A stretch of DNA of 64,000 nucleotides from Frankia casuarinae. GTDB lineage: Bacteria; Actinomycetota; Actinomycetes; Frankiales; Frankiaceae. The stretch is from the NCBI RefSeq assembly GCF_000013345.1, contig NC_007777.1, positions 4,030,001-4,094,000 of the forward strand. The letters are read 5' to 3'. The translations under genes and the position numbers were made by a program. The notes under the pieces are model-generated. The model saw nothing but the letters and a program-made list of their open reading frames with translations. It did not search any database and had not been told where the DNA came from. Positions 51,209 through 59,010 of this stretch are shown here, one piece after another (the stretch's first letter is position 1; every line of letters starts with the position of its first letter).

Positions 51209-52111
51209 ATGCCTTTGCAGGCTGCTATTCGGCTTGATGTTCGGCTTCTCGTACGGATTGACGACCGCATTCTCCTCGCTCGCCCGCCGGGAGAAGCCTG
51301 GCATGTCCTTCCGGGCGGTCCGGTGGCGGCGGGAGAGAGCACGGACGACGCTCTCGAACGGCAGGTAGGCCGCCTCGCCGGCCCTCGGACGATCTCCCGG
51401 CAGTTCATCGGGGCGGTCGAGCACGACGGAACCATCACCGGCCACTCACCTGAATCCGCAACCGATCACGTGCTCAGTATCATGTTCGCCGGCTTCTGGC
51501 CGTCCGACATCCCGACGCCGTCACGCTGGGGGGAGCACACGCTGGTTCCGGTTAACATCAACGTGCTCCTCGCGACACGCCTGCGCCCGCTATCGATGGC
51601 CGAGGTGGTACGTCGCTGGCTCGCCGAAGGCTGGCCGCTCTGGCGCGGCCTCGATCCCGCCGTCGGCAACCGGCGGCTGCCCTCCCTGGCCTCACTGCGC
51701 GCGCAGCTGTTCGCCCGTCGGGAGGAGCTGCGCAGCCTCACTTTCCGGGACGCCGCCGTGGCGATCTGTGCCCTCGTCACCGCGGCCGATGGTCGCATCG
51801 ATCCGGCGGAACGCGAGGGACTACTCGGCTTCATCGCCACGGATCCGGTGATGTCCCAGTTTCCCGAACAGGACGTGGAACGGCTCTTCGATGAACATCT
51901 GAGCCGTCTCACCGCAGACTTCGCCGCCGGCAAACAGGCCGCGCTGGCCGACATCGCCAAGGTGCGGGGGCGGGTGACGGAAGCCGCCGCCGTGGTGCGC
52001 ATCGGGCAGGTGATCGGCCTGGTTGACGGCGAGTTCGTCGCCAGCGAGCGGGCCGTGGTGCGGGAGGCCGCCCTCGCCCTCGGCCTGAACACCGCCGAGT
52101 TCGCCCTGTGA
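51209..52111 (+). CDS. NUDIX-TerB fusion protein
   Basis: A 300-residue protein from ATG 51209 with GGAGG eight bases upstream. Residues ~8-150 form a NUDIX domain (LLVRIDDRILLARPPGEAWH, then LPGGPVAAGESTDDALERQV). The NUDIX box is degenerate: the RE-x-x-EE core reads RQVGRL, so hydrolysis is doubtful and ligand binding more likely. Residues ~185-300 form a TerB domain (AAVAICALVTAADGRIDPAE, QVIGLVDGEFVASERAVV) with two Asp-rich turns for metal. TerB belongs to tellurite/stress Ter systems that work with vWA (TerY), PP2C and kinase partners, such as those in the 15-27 kb operon, but the genes are 24 kb apart. Confidence 0.8.
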   Translation: MPLQAAIRLDVRLLVRIDDRILLARPPGEAWHVLPGGPVAAGESTDDALERQVGRLAGPRTISRQFIGAVEHDGTITGHSPESATDHVLSIMFAGFWPSDIPTPSRWGEHTLVPVNINVLLATRLRPLSMAEVVRRWLAEGWPLWRGLDPAVGNRRLPSLASLRAQLFARREELRSLTFRDAAVAICALVTAADGRIDPAEREGLLGFIATDPVMSQFPEQDVERLFDEHLSRLTADFAAGKQAALADIAKVRGRVTEAAAVVRIGQVIGLVDGEFVASERAVVREAALALGLNTAEFAL

Positions 52112-52314
52112 GGGGCGGGCCGGCGCCGGTTGAACGACGTCGCCGACCCGTCCGCTCATGGCCTCCTCGGCTGGCCTTCCCAGCTGACCTCCTCGGCGCG
52201 ACGGCACAGAGCGGCCACGTCGGCCCCGGCGGGCAACTCGTACTCCCGAACGTCCAGCACCGGCCGCACCAGCCGGCACCTCATCGTGGCGGCACCGGTG
52301 GGGACCGCCGCCGG

Positions 52315-52788
52315 TCAGCTCTCCTTCTTGATCTCAAACCAAGACAGGATCCTGCCTCCGAACTTCAGGTCACCATCAATCTTGATCTTTCTGGTGAGGA
52401 AGAGCTTGGCCCCGCTGGCCTGACCGGAGACCACCCGAACGAAGCGGACACGATCCGTGATAATGGTCAGCGTCTGCTCCCCCGCGGATTCACTCGGGGT
52501 CCCGGTGGCGGGCGGTGTCGCCAGAGTGCAGACACCGTCGGCGACCCGCAGCTCGTAGGTGCGCACGGCGCCGCCCGGTCCACCGTTGAGCACGAATCGG
52601 ACCAGAGCGTTCTCTTCTTGTGCCTGCTCTGGGCGGAAGGTGTCGCGCATCTGCCGGAAGACCTCGTCCAGCACCGCGTCACCGGCCGGCCCACCCAGCA
52701 GGTCGGAGACCTCACGCTCCGACATAGCGGGCAGACCGCTGACGAGTTTCGCCGGGTCGGCCGTGGAATCGACGGCAAGATCGGACAT
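52315..52788 (-). CDS. SCP2 sterol-carrier-domain protein
   Basis: A 157-residue protein from ATG 52788 with AGGAG seven bases upstream. The SCP2-like alpha/beta fold is visible: AVLDEVFRQMRDTF, ALVRFVLNGGPGGAVRTYEL, VCTLATPP, TIITDRVRFVRVVSGQASGA, KLFLTRKIKIDGDLKFGGRI. These domains bind lipids or hydrophobic ligands and often act with acyl-CoA enzymes. Normal length for a free-standing SCP2 protein. Its start diverges from the aminotransferase gene over about 185 bases that contain ACGGCCCAGCC repeats. Confidence 0.78.
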   Translation of the reverse strand: MSDLAVDSTADPAKLVSGLPAMSEREVSDLLGGPAGDAVLDEVFRQMRDTFRPEQAQEENALVRFVLNGGPGGAVRTYELRVADGVCTLATPPATGTPSESAGEQTLTIITDRVRFVRVVSGQASGAKLFLTRKIKIDGDLKFGGRILSWFEIKKES

Positions 52789-52973
52789 AGCCACACTCCT
52801 TTGCGTTCGTGTTGGCGTTCGTGGGCGGCAGCCTGTCGGCAGCACGCACGAGCACGCTAGCGAAGACGACACGGCGGCGGTTCCGTGGGCGACGCAACCG
52901 GAACATCGCGCGTGACGGCCCAGCCACGGACGGCCCAGCCCACGGAACCGCCGCCCGCCGGCGGGTCACTATC

Positions 52974-53819
52974 GTGGCCAAGGTGGTCACTCCCACACTT
53001 CGACGCGTCGAAATCGACGGGCACCCCGTTCCCCTCGATGAGCCACACCGCCTAGCCCTGCTCCCCCACGGCCACTTCACAGTGCTGCAGGTGCGAGCCG
53101 GTCGGGCCCGGGGCCTGCGGTGGCATCTCGCCCGGCTGAATGAGGCGAACCAGGAGCTCTACGGCGAGCCTCTGGACGGCGAGCTGGTTCGCCACCGCAT
53201 CCGGCAGGCACTGTACGCCACCGAGACGGCCGCCGCCGGCTCCGAGGCCACGGCGACAGCCGCCACCACGCTGGATGCCACGGTCCGGATTGTCGTCACC
53301 GAGCAGCCGGACGGCGCAGGGGTGCGCGTCATTGTCGCGATCGGCGAACCGGCAACCATGCCGACCACCCCACAACGGCTGCGGTCAGTGCCGTACCTGC
53401 GCCCGTTCGCCCACCTCAAGCATCTCGGGACGTTCGCGCAGATCCAGCACGGCCGGCTCGTCCGCCGTGACGGCTACGACGACGCCCTGTTGACCGCCCC
53501 CGGCGGGCTCGTCGCGGAGGGCGCAATGACCAACATCGGTTTCTTCGATGGCAACATGATCGTCTGGCCGGACGCTCCCGCCCTGCGCGGAGTCACCATG
53601 ACGCTGTTGGAGCAGGCACCGGCGGACGGCGGCCCGCCCAGCGTACGGGCCCCCGTGCGACTGGCGGATCTGGCGGGCCGAGGCCGCCTTCGTCACCAAC
53701 TCACGCGGGATCGCGCCCGTCCGGCCATCGACGGCCACCTCTTCGCGGGATCCGAATGGCTCATGACGACGCTTACCCGCCGCTACGACGCGGTGCCATG
53801 GGATCCGAATGGCTCATGA
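52974..53819 (+). CDS. Class IV aminotransferase-like protein with compensated frameshift
   Basis: A 281-residue fold type IV PLP enzyme of the D-amino-acid/branched-chain aminotransferase or aminodeoxychorismate lyase group. RWHLARLNEANQELYGEPLD and the Schiff-base Lys in PFAHLKHLGT are present. The usual C-terminal motif is out of frame: between ~53673 and ~53730 the +1 frame would read RAEAAFVTNSRGIAPV, but the actual frame gives GRGRLRHQLTRDRARP, returning to frame before AIDGHLF. A 53-bp tandem duplication changes the last codons. The protein may be inactive. The start is uncertain (GTG 52974 or 52983, weak ribosome site). Confidence 0.68.
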   Translation: MAKVVTPTLRRVEIDGHPVPLDEPHRLALLPHGHFTVLQVRAGRARGLRWHLARLNEANQELYGEPLDGELVRHRIRQALYATETAAAGSEATATAATTLDATVRIVVTEQPDGAGVRVIVAIGEPATMPTTPQRLRSVPYLRPFAHLKHLGTFAQIQHGRLVRRDGYDDALLTAPGGLVAEGAMTNIGFFDGNMIVWPDAPALRGVTMTLLEQAPADGGPPSVRAPVRLADLAGRGRLRHQLTRDRARPAIDGHLFAGSEWLMTTLTRRYDAVPWDPNGS

Positions 53820-53862
53820 CGACGCTTACCCGCCGCTACGACGCGGTGCCATGGGATCCGAT
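53747..53862. repeat. 53-bp tandem duplication at the aminotransferase 3' end
   Basis: The segment starting GGGATCCGAATGGCTCATGA at 53747 is repeated exactly at 53800, and a third start (GGGATCCGA) follows at 53853. Because 53 is not a multiple of three, the gene now ends in DPNGS instead of the original DPI. Confidence 0.95.
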
Positions 53863-53965
53863 CTGAGCCAGGTCGACGGCGTCCCACATGCCCGGATGCT
53901 CCTGCGGAGGCCTGAGGACCGCGTCCACCCCGACCATACGTCCACCCCGGTCTTCGTATTTCCCG

Positions 53966-54270
53966 AGAGCAGCCAGGGCGGCGTGGCCGCCACCCTTTCG
54001 TATGAGAATTTGAGTCCGGCCGCGGGACGCCTGTGGTCCTGATGTTGGCCGGTGGGCCGTTTCGGCCCGGTATCGCCGAGTCCCGTGCAGCATCTCCGAT
54101 GCTGTCCGGATCGACGTCGGCGTTCTCTGGTGCTCAGAGCCCGTCCAAGAGTATGGCGGTGGAGGTCCTGGGGTACTCTTTCCTGCTGCTACGAGCGCGT
54201 TCCTCAGTTTCCTGTGGTCAGGGCCTCTCCGGACAGCACCTACAGGTTGCTGACCATGGAGGGCTGGCAG
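53966..54270 (+). ncRNA. Candidate bridge-RNA region, IS110 copy 1
   Basis: The 305 bases between the left end and the transposase ATG are noncoding. In IS110-group elements this region encodes the bridge RNA that pairs with target and donor DNA. The junction between the two tandem copies would place the right end in front of this region and can create a promoter. I have not identified the loops or the guide bases. Confidence 0.4.
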
Positions 54271-55509
54271 ATGCAGGTGTTATTCCCACGGTGCGCGGGC
54301 CTTGACGTGCACCGGGACACGGTCGCCGCGGCGGTGCGCATCCAAACCGGTTCGGGTAAAGCCGTCACCGAGGTCCGGACGTTCACCACGACCGGGGGCT
54401 CGCTCGGACTACTCGCGGACTGGCTCACCGAGTGCCGGGTGACGATCGTCGGGATGGAATCGACAGGCGTCTACTGGAAGCCGGTGTTCCACCTGCTGGA
54501 AGACCGGTTCGAGTGCTGGCTCCTCAACGCCACCCACGTCCGCAACGTACCAGGCCGAAAAACAGACGTCGCGGACGCGGCGTGGATCTCGGACCTCGTC
54601 GCGCACGGCCTGGTACGCGCCTCGTTCGTGCCGCCGAAACCCCAGCGGGACCTGCGTGACCTGACCCGGGCCCGGCGGATCGTGGTCGAGGAGAAGACCC
54701 GGGAGATCCAGCGGCTGGAGAAACTGATGCAGGACGCCGGCGTGAAACTCACCAGCGTCGCCTCCAAGCTACTCGGGGTCTCGGGCCGTGCGATCCTGGA
54801 GAAGATGATCGAGGGAGAGCAGTCCCTGGAATATCTCGCTGATCAGGCCCGTGGCCGACTCCGCAGCAAGATCCCACAGTTGCAGGAGGCACTCGCGGGA
54901 ACGTTCCGCTCCGGGCATCACGGGTTCCTCGCCGCGCAGCTCCTGGCCCGGATCGACCTGTGTGACGAGCAGATCGACGAGCTCGACCACCGGATCGAGG
55001 TGATGATCGCCCCTTTTCGGGAGACGGTCGACCGGATCCGCACGATCACCGGGGTCGGTGAGGTCACCGCGACCGTGCTGCTCGCCGAGGTCGGCCTGGA
55101 CATGAGCCGGTTCCCCACCGCCGGCCATCTCGCGTCCTGGGCGGGTATCTGTCCGGGGAACAACACCTCGGGAGGGAAACGCCTGTCCGGGCGGACCCGA
55201 CACGGTAACAAGTGGTTACGTACCGCGTTGACCGAGGCCGCGCACGCCGCCGCCCGGAGCAAGGACACCTACCTGGCGTCCCACCACGCCCAGGTCCGTG
55301 GCCGCCGCGGTGTCCTGAAAGCGATCGGCGCGACCCGCCACGACATTCTCATCGCCTACTGGCACATCATCGCGAACAAGACCGTCTACCAGGACCTCGG
55401 CGGAGACTGGCATGCCCGCCGACGCCGGGACCCTGAACGCCGCCGGAAGAACCTCGTCGGCGAACTGGAGAAACTCGGCTACACCGTCACCATCACACCA
55501 GCGGCATAG
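54271..55509 (+). CDS. IS110-family transposase (DEDD recombinase), copy 1
   Basis: A 412-residue transposase from ATG 54271 (GGAGG eight bases upstream). The RuvC-like N-terminal domain has GLDVHRDTVAAAV (first Asp), GMESTGVYWKPV (Glu) and RKTDVADAAWISDL (Asp pair), completing a DEDD set. A coiled-coil-like middle leads to the C-terminal Tnp domain TITGVGEVTATVLLAEVGLD, LASWAGICPGNNTSGGKRLS and GNKWLRTALTEAA, which holds the catalytic Ser. It appears full length. It differs from copy 2 at one base that changes a residue (ALAG here, ARAG there). Confidence 0.94.
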   Translation: MQVLFPRCAGLDVHRDTVAAAVRIQTGSGKAVTEVRTFTTTGGSLGLLADWLTECRVTIVGMESTGVYWKPVFHLLEDRFECWLLNATHVRNVPGRKTDVADAAWISDLVAHGLVRASFVPPKPQRDLRDLTRARRIVVEEKTREIQRLEKLMQDAGVKLTSVASKLLGVSGRAILEKMIEGEQSLEYLADQARGRLRSKIPQLQEALAGTFRSGHHGFLAAQLLARIDLCDEQIDELDHRIEVMIAPFRETVDRIRTITGVGEVTATVLLAEVGLDMSRFPTAGHLASWAGICPGNNTSGGKRLSGRTRHGNKWLRTALTEAAHAAARSKDTYLASHHAQVRGRRGVLKAIGATRHDILIAYWHIIANKTVYQDLGGDWHARRRRDPERRRKNLVGELEKLGYTVTITPAA

Positions 55510-55644
55510 CCGCTACCCCAGACAGAAAGGAACACCCGCAGCACGCGCACCGAATACCGATAAGACCAGCGTTGGAAGCCCGGCTCCCAGCGCCTTCCCG
55601 CATGCCCGGAACCAGCCCCTCCGCGGTCCAGCAATTCACTCCTC

Positions 55645-55949
55645 AGAGCAGCCAGGGCGGCGTGGCCGCCACCCTTTCGTATGAGAATTTGAGTCCGGCC
55701 GCGGGACGCCTGTGGTCCTGATGTTGGCCGGTGGGCCGTTTCGGCCCGGTATCGCCGAGTCCCGTGCAGCATCTCCGATGCTGTCCGGATCGACGTCGGC
55801 GTTCTCTGGTGCTCAGAGCCCGTCCAAGAGTATGGCGGTGGAGGTCCTGGGGTACTCTTTCCTGCTGCTACGAGCGCGTTCCTCAGTTTCCTGTGGTCAG
55901 GGCCTCTCCGGACAGCACCTACAGGTTGCTGACCATGGAGGGCTGGCAG
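55645..55949 (+). ncRNA. Candidate bridge-RNA region, IS110 copy 2
   Basis: This repeats the left noncoding part of copy 1 base for base as far as I can see. Here it is preceded directly by the right end of copy 1 (the RE-LE junction found in circular IS110 intermediates), so this copy is the one more likely to have an assembled promoter. Confidence 0.4.
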
Positions 55950-57188
55950 ATGCAGGTGTTATTCCCACGGTGCGCGGGCCTTGACGTGCACCGGGACACG
56001 GTCGCCGCGGCGGTGCGCATCCAAACCGGTTCGGGTAAAGCCGTCACCGAGGTCCGGACGTTCACCACGACCGGGGGCTCGCTCGGACTACTCGCGGACT
56101 GGCTCACCGAGTGCCGGGTGACGATCGTCGGGATGGAATCGACAGGCGTCTACTGGAAGCCGGTGTTCCACCTGCTGGAAGACCGGTTCGAGTGCTGGCT
56201 CCTCAACGCCACCCACGTCCGCAACGTACCAGGCCGAAAAACAGACGTCGCGGACGCGGCGTGGATCTCGGACCTCGTCGCGCACGGCCTGGTACGCGCC
56301 TCGTTCGTGCCGCCGAAACCCCAGCGGGACCTGCGTGACCTGACCCGGGCCCGGCGGATCGTGGTCGAGGAGAAGACCCGGGAGATCCAGCGGCTGGAGA
56401 AACTGATGCAGGACGCCGGCGTGAAACTCACCAGCGTCGCCTCCAAGCTACTCGGGGTCTCGGGCCGTGCGATCCTGGAGAAGATGATCGAGGGAGAGCA
56501 GTCCCTGGAATATCTCGCTGATCAGGCCCGTGGCCGACTCCGCAGCAAGATCCCACAGTTGCAGGAGGCACGCGCGGGAACGTTCCGCTCCGGGCATCAC
56601 GGGTTCCTCGCCGCGCAGCTCCTGGCCCGGATCGACCTGTGTGACGAGCAGATCGACGAGCTCGACCACCGGATCGAGGTGATGATCGCCCCTTTTCGGG
56701 AGACGGTCGACCGGATCCGCACGATCACCGGGGTCGGTGAGGTCACCGCGACCGTGCTGCTCGCCGAGGTCGGCCTGGACATGAGCCGGTTCCCCACCGC
56801 CGGCCATCTCGCGTCCTGGGCGGGTATCTGTCCGGGGAACAACACCTCGGGAGGGAAACGCCTGTCCGGGCGGACCCGACACGGTAACAAGTGGTTACGT
56901 ACCGCGTTGACCGAGGCCGCGCACGCCGCCGCCCGGAGCAAGGACACCTACCTGGCGTCCCACCACGCCCAGGTCCGTGGCCGCCGCGGTGTCCTGAAAG
57001 CGATCGGCGCGACCCGCCACGACATTCTCATCGCCTACTGGCACATCATCGCGAACAAGACCGTCTACCAGGACCTCGGCGGAGACTGGCATGCCCGCCG
57101 ACGCCGGGACCCTGAACGCCGCCGGAAGAACCTCGTCGGCGAACTGGAGAAACTCGGCTACACCGTCACCATCACACCAGCGGCATAG
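55950..57188 (+). CDS. IS110-family transposase (DEDD recombinase), copy 2
   Basis: A 412-residue transposase matching copy 1 except for Arg in place of Leu in the QLQEARAGTFRSG stretch of the helical linker. The DEDD residues and the C-terminal catalytic Ser region are unchanged. ATG 55950 has the same GGAGG site. The change is outside the catalytic motifs, so both proteins may be active. Confidence 0.94.
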   Translation: MQVLFPRCAGLDVHRDTVAAAVRIQTGSGKAVTEVRTFTTTGGSLGLLADWLTECRVTIVGMESTGVYWKPVFHLLEDRFECWLLNATHVRNVPGRKTDVADAAWISDLVAHGLVRASFVPPKPQRDLRDLTRARRIVVEEKTREIQRLEKLMQDAGVKLTSVASKLLGVSGRAILEKMIEGEQSLEYLADQARGRLRSKIPQLQEARAGTFRSGHHGFLAAQLLARIDLCDEQIDELDHRIEVMIAPFRETVDRIRTITGVGEVTATVLLAEVGLDMSRFPTAGHLASWAGICPGNNTSGGKRLSGRTRHGNKWLRTALTEAAHAAARSKDTYLASHHAQVRGRRGVLKAIGATRHDILIAYWHIIANKTVYQDLGGDWHARRRRDPERRRKNLVGELEKLGYTVTITPAA

Positions 57189-57323
57189 CCGCTACCCCAG
57201 ACAGAAAGGAACACCCGCAGCACGCGCACCGAATACCGATAAGACCAGCGTTGGAAGCCCGGCTCCCAGCGCCTTCCCGCATGCCCGGAACCAGCCCCTC
57301 CGCGGTCCAGCAATTCACTCCTC

Positions 57324-57525
57324 AGACAATGAATAGCATTTTTCAGAATTATAAAAATATAGCGAGATACCAGAGATACCACGACCTGGCCGCGGCGAGA
57401 GCGCCGGAATGGATTTCCGCGCGGCGGGTCGCCGGATACTGTCGGCATGCCCCGCTATTTTTCCTTTCTTCCGATGAAATCTGGCTCCGGACCCATCCCG
57501 CTGTCCGTGAAGGAACACCGCAACG
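57324..57525. other. AT-rich flank and probable promoter region
   Basis: Bases 57324-57370 (AATGAATAGCATTTTTCAGA, then ATTATAAAAATATAG) are far more AT-rich than the rest of the window. They separate the IS pair from the next gene. They may include its promoter, and AT-rich DNA is also a frequent insertion target. GAGATACCA is directly repeated near 57362-57380. Confidence 0.5.
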
Positions 57526-59010
57526 ATGCCGCTTGCCTCAGCCCGGCTCCTGGTAGCGCTCCTGCTGCACGAACAGCACCGCGTCGAGCCCGCGGGTGTG
57601 CCTCTCCGTTACCCCTCCCCGCCTCCCGCGGAACGCCATCTCATCGGCGCGGCGACGGCGCTCGCCGCCGGCCGGGCGAAAGGAGCACTGCGGGAGTTGC
57701 GGCAGAGCGAACACGACCCGACCGACCCCGATCACATGGCGGCGCACGAGGCGCTCTACCTCGCCGCGCTGGCTCTCGACCTCAACTGGTCCCCTGATGA
57801 CGTCGGCGTCGTCCGAGCCTGGGCCACGAGGACGTTCGCTCCGCCTCCGGCCGGCTTGGCCAAACCAGCCGGGCCGTCGCGAACCATGACGGACGCCCCG
57901 CTGATCGCCTGGACGACGCAGGTCATCTCCCGTCAACGGCACGCGCTGCTCGAACCGACGACCGCGGTCATCTGCGTGCTCGGCGCCGCGATCATCCCCG
58001 GCATTCGGGTGGCGCGGGCACAACTGGCCCTGACCGGTCTCCGCGTCGACCACCGCGAAACCGGCCGGAGGCACGAGCCCGGCCCCCATCACATCCCCCA
58101 TCGCATGTCCTATCGCCTGCCCCGTCACGTGGTCGTGCACGGTCACGGCGCCGATCCGCCGCGCGCCGCACGGACCGCCGACCCTGCCGGAACACTCGTA
58201 ATGCAGGCCCTGGCCACGGCTGATCTCTTCGTCACCCATCTCGACGAGCTTCCGGTGCCACAGGCGGCGGCGTACGCGCGGATCCTGCGGGCGGATCTGC
58301 TGTTCCGGGCGAACCAGGAGGCCGAGGCCGGCATGGCGTTGGACGCGGTCGAGGCCGGCGCCGGGTCCGACCACGCGACACTGGCCCATGCGGCGCTGGT
58401 GCGCGGCGACTGGGCCGGCTTCCCGGACGGCGGGGCGCAGACGCTCGGCCGTCGGCCCGGCGGGAGCCGGGTCATCCGGTCGCGAACGGCCTATCCGGAA
58501 CGCGCGGAGGAACTGTGGCAGCGGGCCCTGACCGCCTACGGGCGCGCCGGGTCGGAGGGCGGGCGCGCCGCCGGACTGCTCCGGCTGGCCGGGGCGCCGA
58601 CGGCGGCAGGCCGGCCGATCCTGCGCAGGGCCCGGATCGACGAGGCGGCCCGGCGCGCCCGGACAGCCGGCAACGAGGCGCTGACCTGGCTGGCGAGAGT
58701 GCAGAGCCAGGCCGAGCAGGCGGTTGCCGGAGAACCGTCCGCAGCGGGACTGCGGGCCATGATGACGGCGCTGGCCGACTGGTCCAGGCTGGAGGGAAGC
58801 ACGAGTTACGGCCGCGGGCTCGGCCGACTGCTGATCGACGCCGGCACCGCTGGTGACCCCGATACCGGCACCGCTGGTGACTCCGACGACGTCGAGGCGG
58901 CGGACCGCGAGGATCCCGGCCGGCGGCCGGTCAGGATCGCTGCCCGGGGAAGGGTGGCGGAGTCGACGGCCGGGAACCGCGGCCGTTCAGGGACCGGACG
59001 ATCTGCCTGA
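57526..59010 (+). CDS. Unknown helical (TPR-like) protein
   Basis: A 494-residue protein with AAGGA about ten bases before the ATG. It is Ala/Leu/Arg-rich with helix pairs (AAAYARILRADLLFRANQEA, ATLAHAALVRGDWAG, AEELWQRALTAYGRAGSEGG) suggesting tetratricopeptide-like repeats, but I recognise no family. A moderately hydrophobic segment (AVICVLGAAIIPGIRVARAQ) occurs near 150. The last ~50 residues are low-complexity (DTGTAGD repeats). Its 3' end overlaps by 80 bases, tail to tail, the EAD1-cyclase-TIR gene, and TPR-like proteins often accompany such signalling ATPase or effector genes. Confidence 0.62.
   Translation: MPLASARLLVALLLHEQHRVEPAGVPLRYPSPPPAERHLIGAATALAAGRAKGALRELRQSEHDPTDPDHMAAHEALYLAALALDLNWSPDDVGVVRAWATRTFAPPPAGLAKPAGPSRTMTDAPLIAWTTQVISRQRHALLEPTTAVICVLGAAIIPGIRVARAQLALTGLRVDHRETGRRHEPGPHHIPHRMSYRLPRHVVVHGHGADPPRAARTADPAGTLVMQALATADLFVTHLDELPVPQAAAYARILRADLLFRANQEAEAGMALDAVEAGAGSDHATLAHAALVRGDWAGFPDGGAQTLGRRPGGSRVIRSRTAYPERAEELWQRALTAYGRAGSEGGRAAGLLRLAGAPTAAGRPILRRARIDEAARRARTAGNEALTWLARVQSQAEQAVAGEPSAAGLRAMMTALADWSRLEGSTSYGRGLGRLLIDAGTAGDPDTGTAGDSDDVEAADREDPGRRPVRIAARGRVAESTAGNRGRSGTGRSA

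Larger units (their letters stand above)
53966..55644 (+). mobile_element. IS110-family element, copy 1 of a head-to-tail pair
   Basis: A 1679-bp unit starting AGAGCAGCCAGG and ending ATTCACTCCTC, with one transposase gene, a 305-base noncoding left part and a 135-base right part. There are no terminal inverted repeats, as usual for IS110. It is followed without any spacer by a second copy. The trinucleotide AGA begins each unit and also starts the right flank after copy 2 (AGACAATG), suggesting the target/core sequence. Confidence 0.9.
55645..57323 (+). mobile_element. IS110-family element, copy 2 of the tandem pair
   Basis: A second 1679-bp unit in the same orientation abutting copy 1. The only difference I found is C54893-region T versus G at 56572 (CTC versus CGC codon). 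Near identity means the duplication is very recent, or kept equal by recombination. The right flank begins AGACAATG and is strikingly AT-rich. Confidence 0.9.

Noticed and set aside
55479-55772. Short minus-strand frames at the IS110 junctions
   Set aside because: They recur only because the element is duplicated; no ribosome site or motif.
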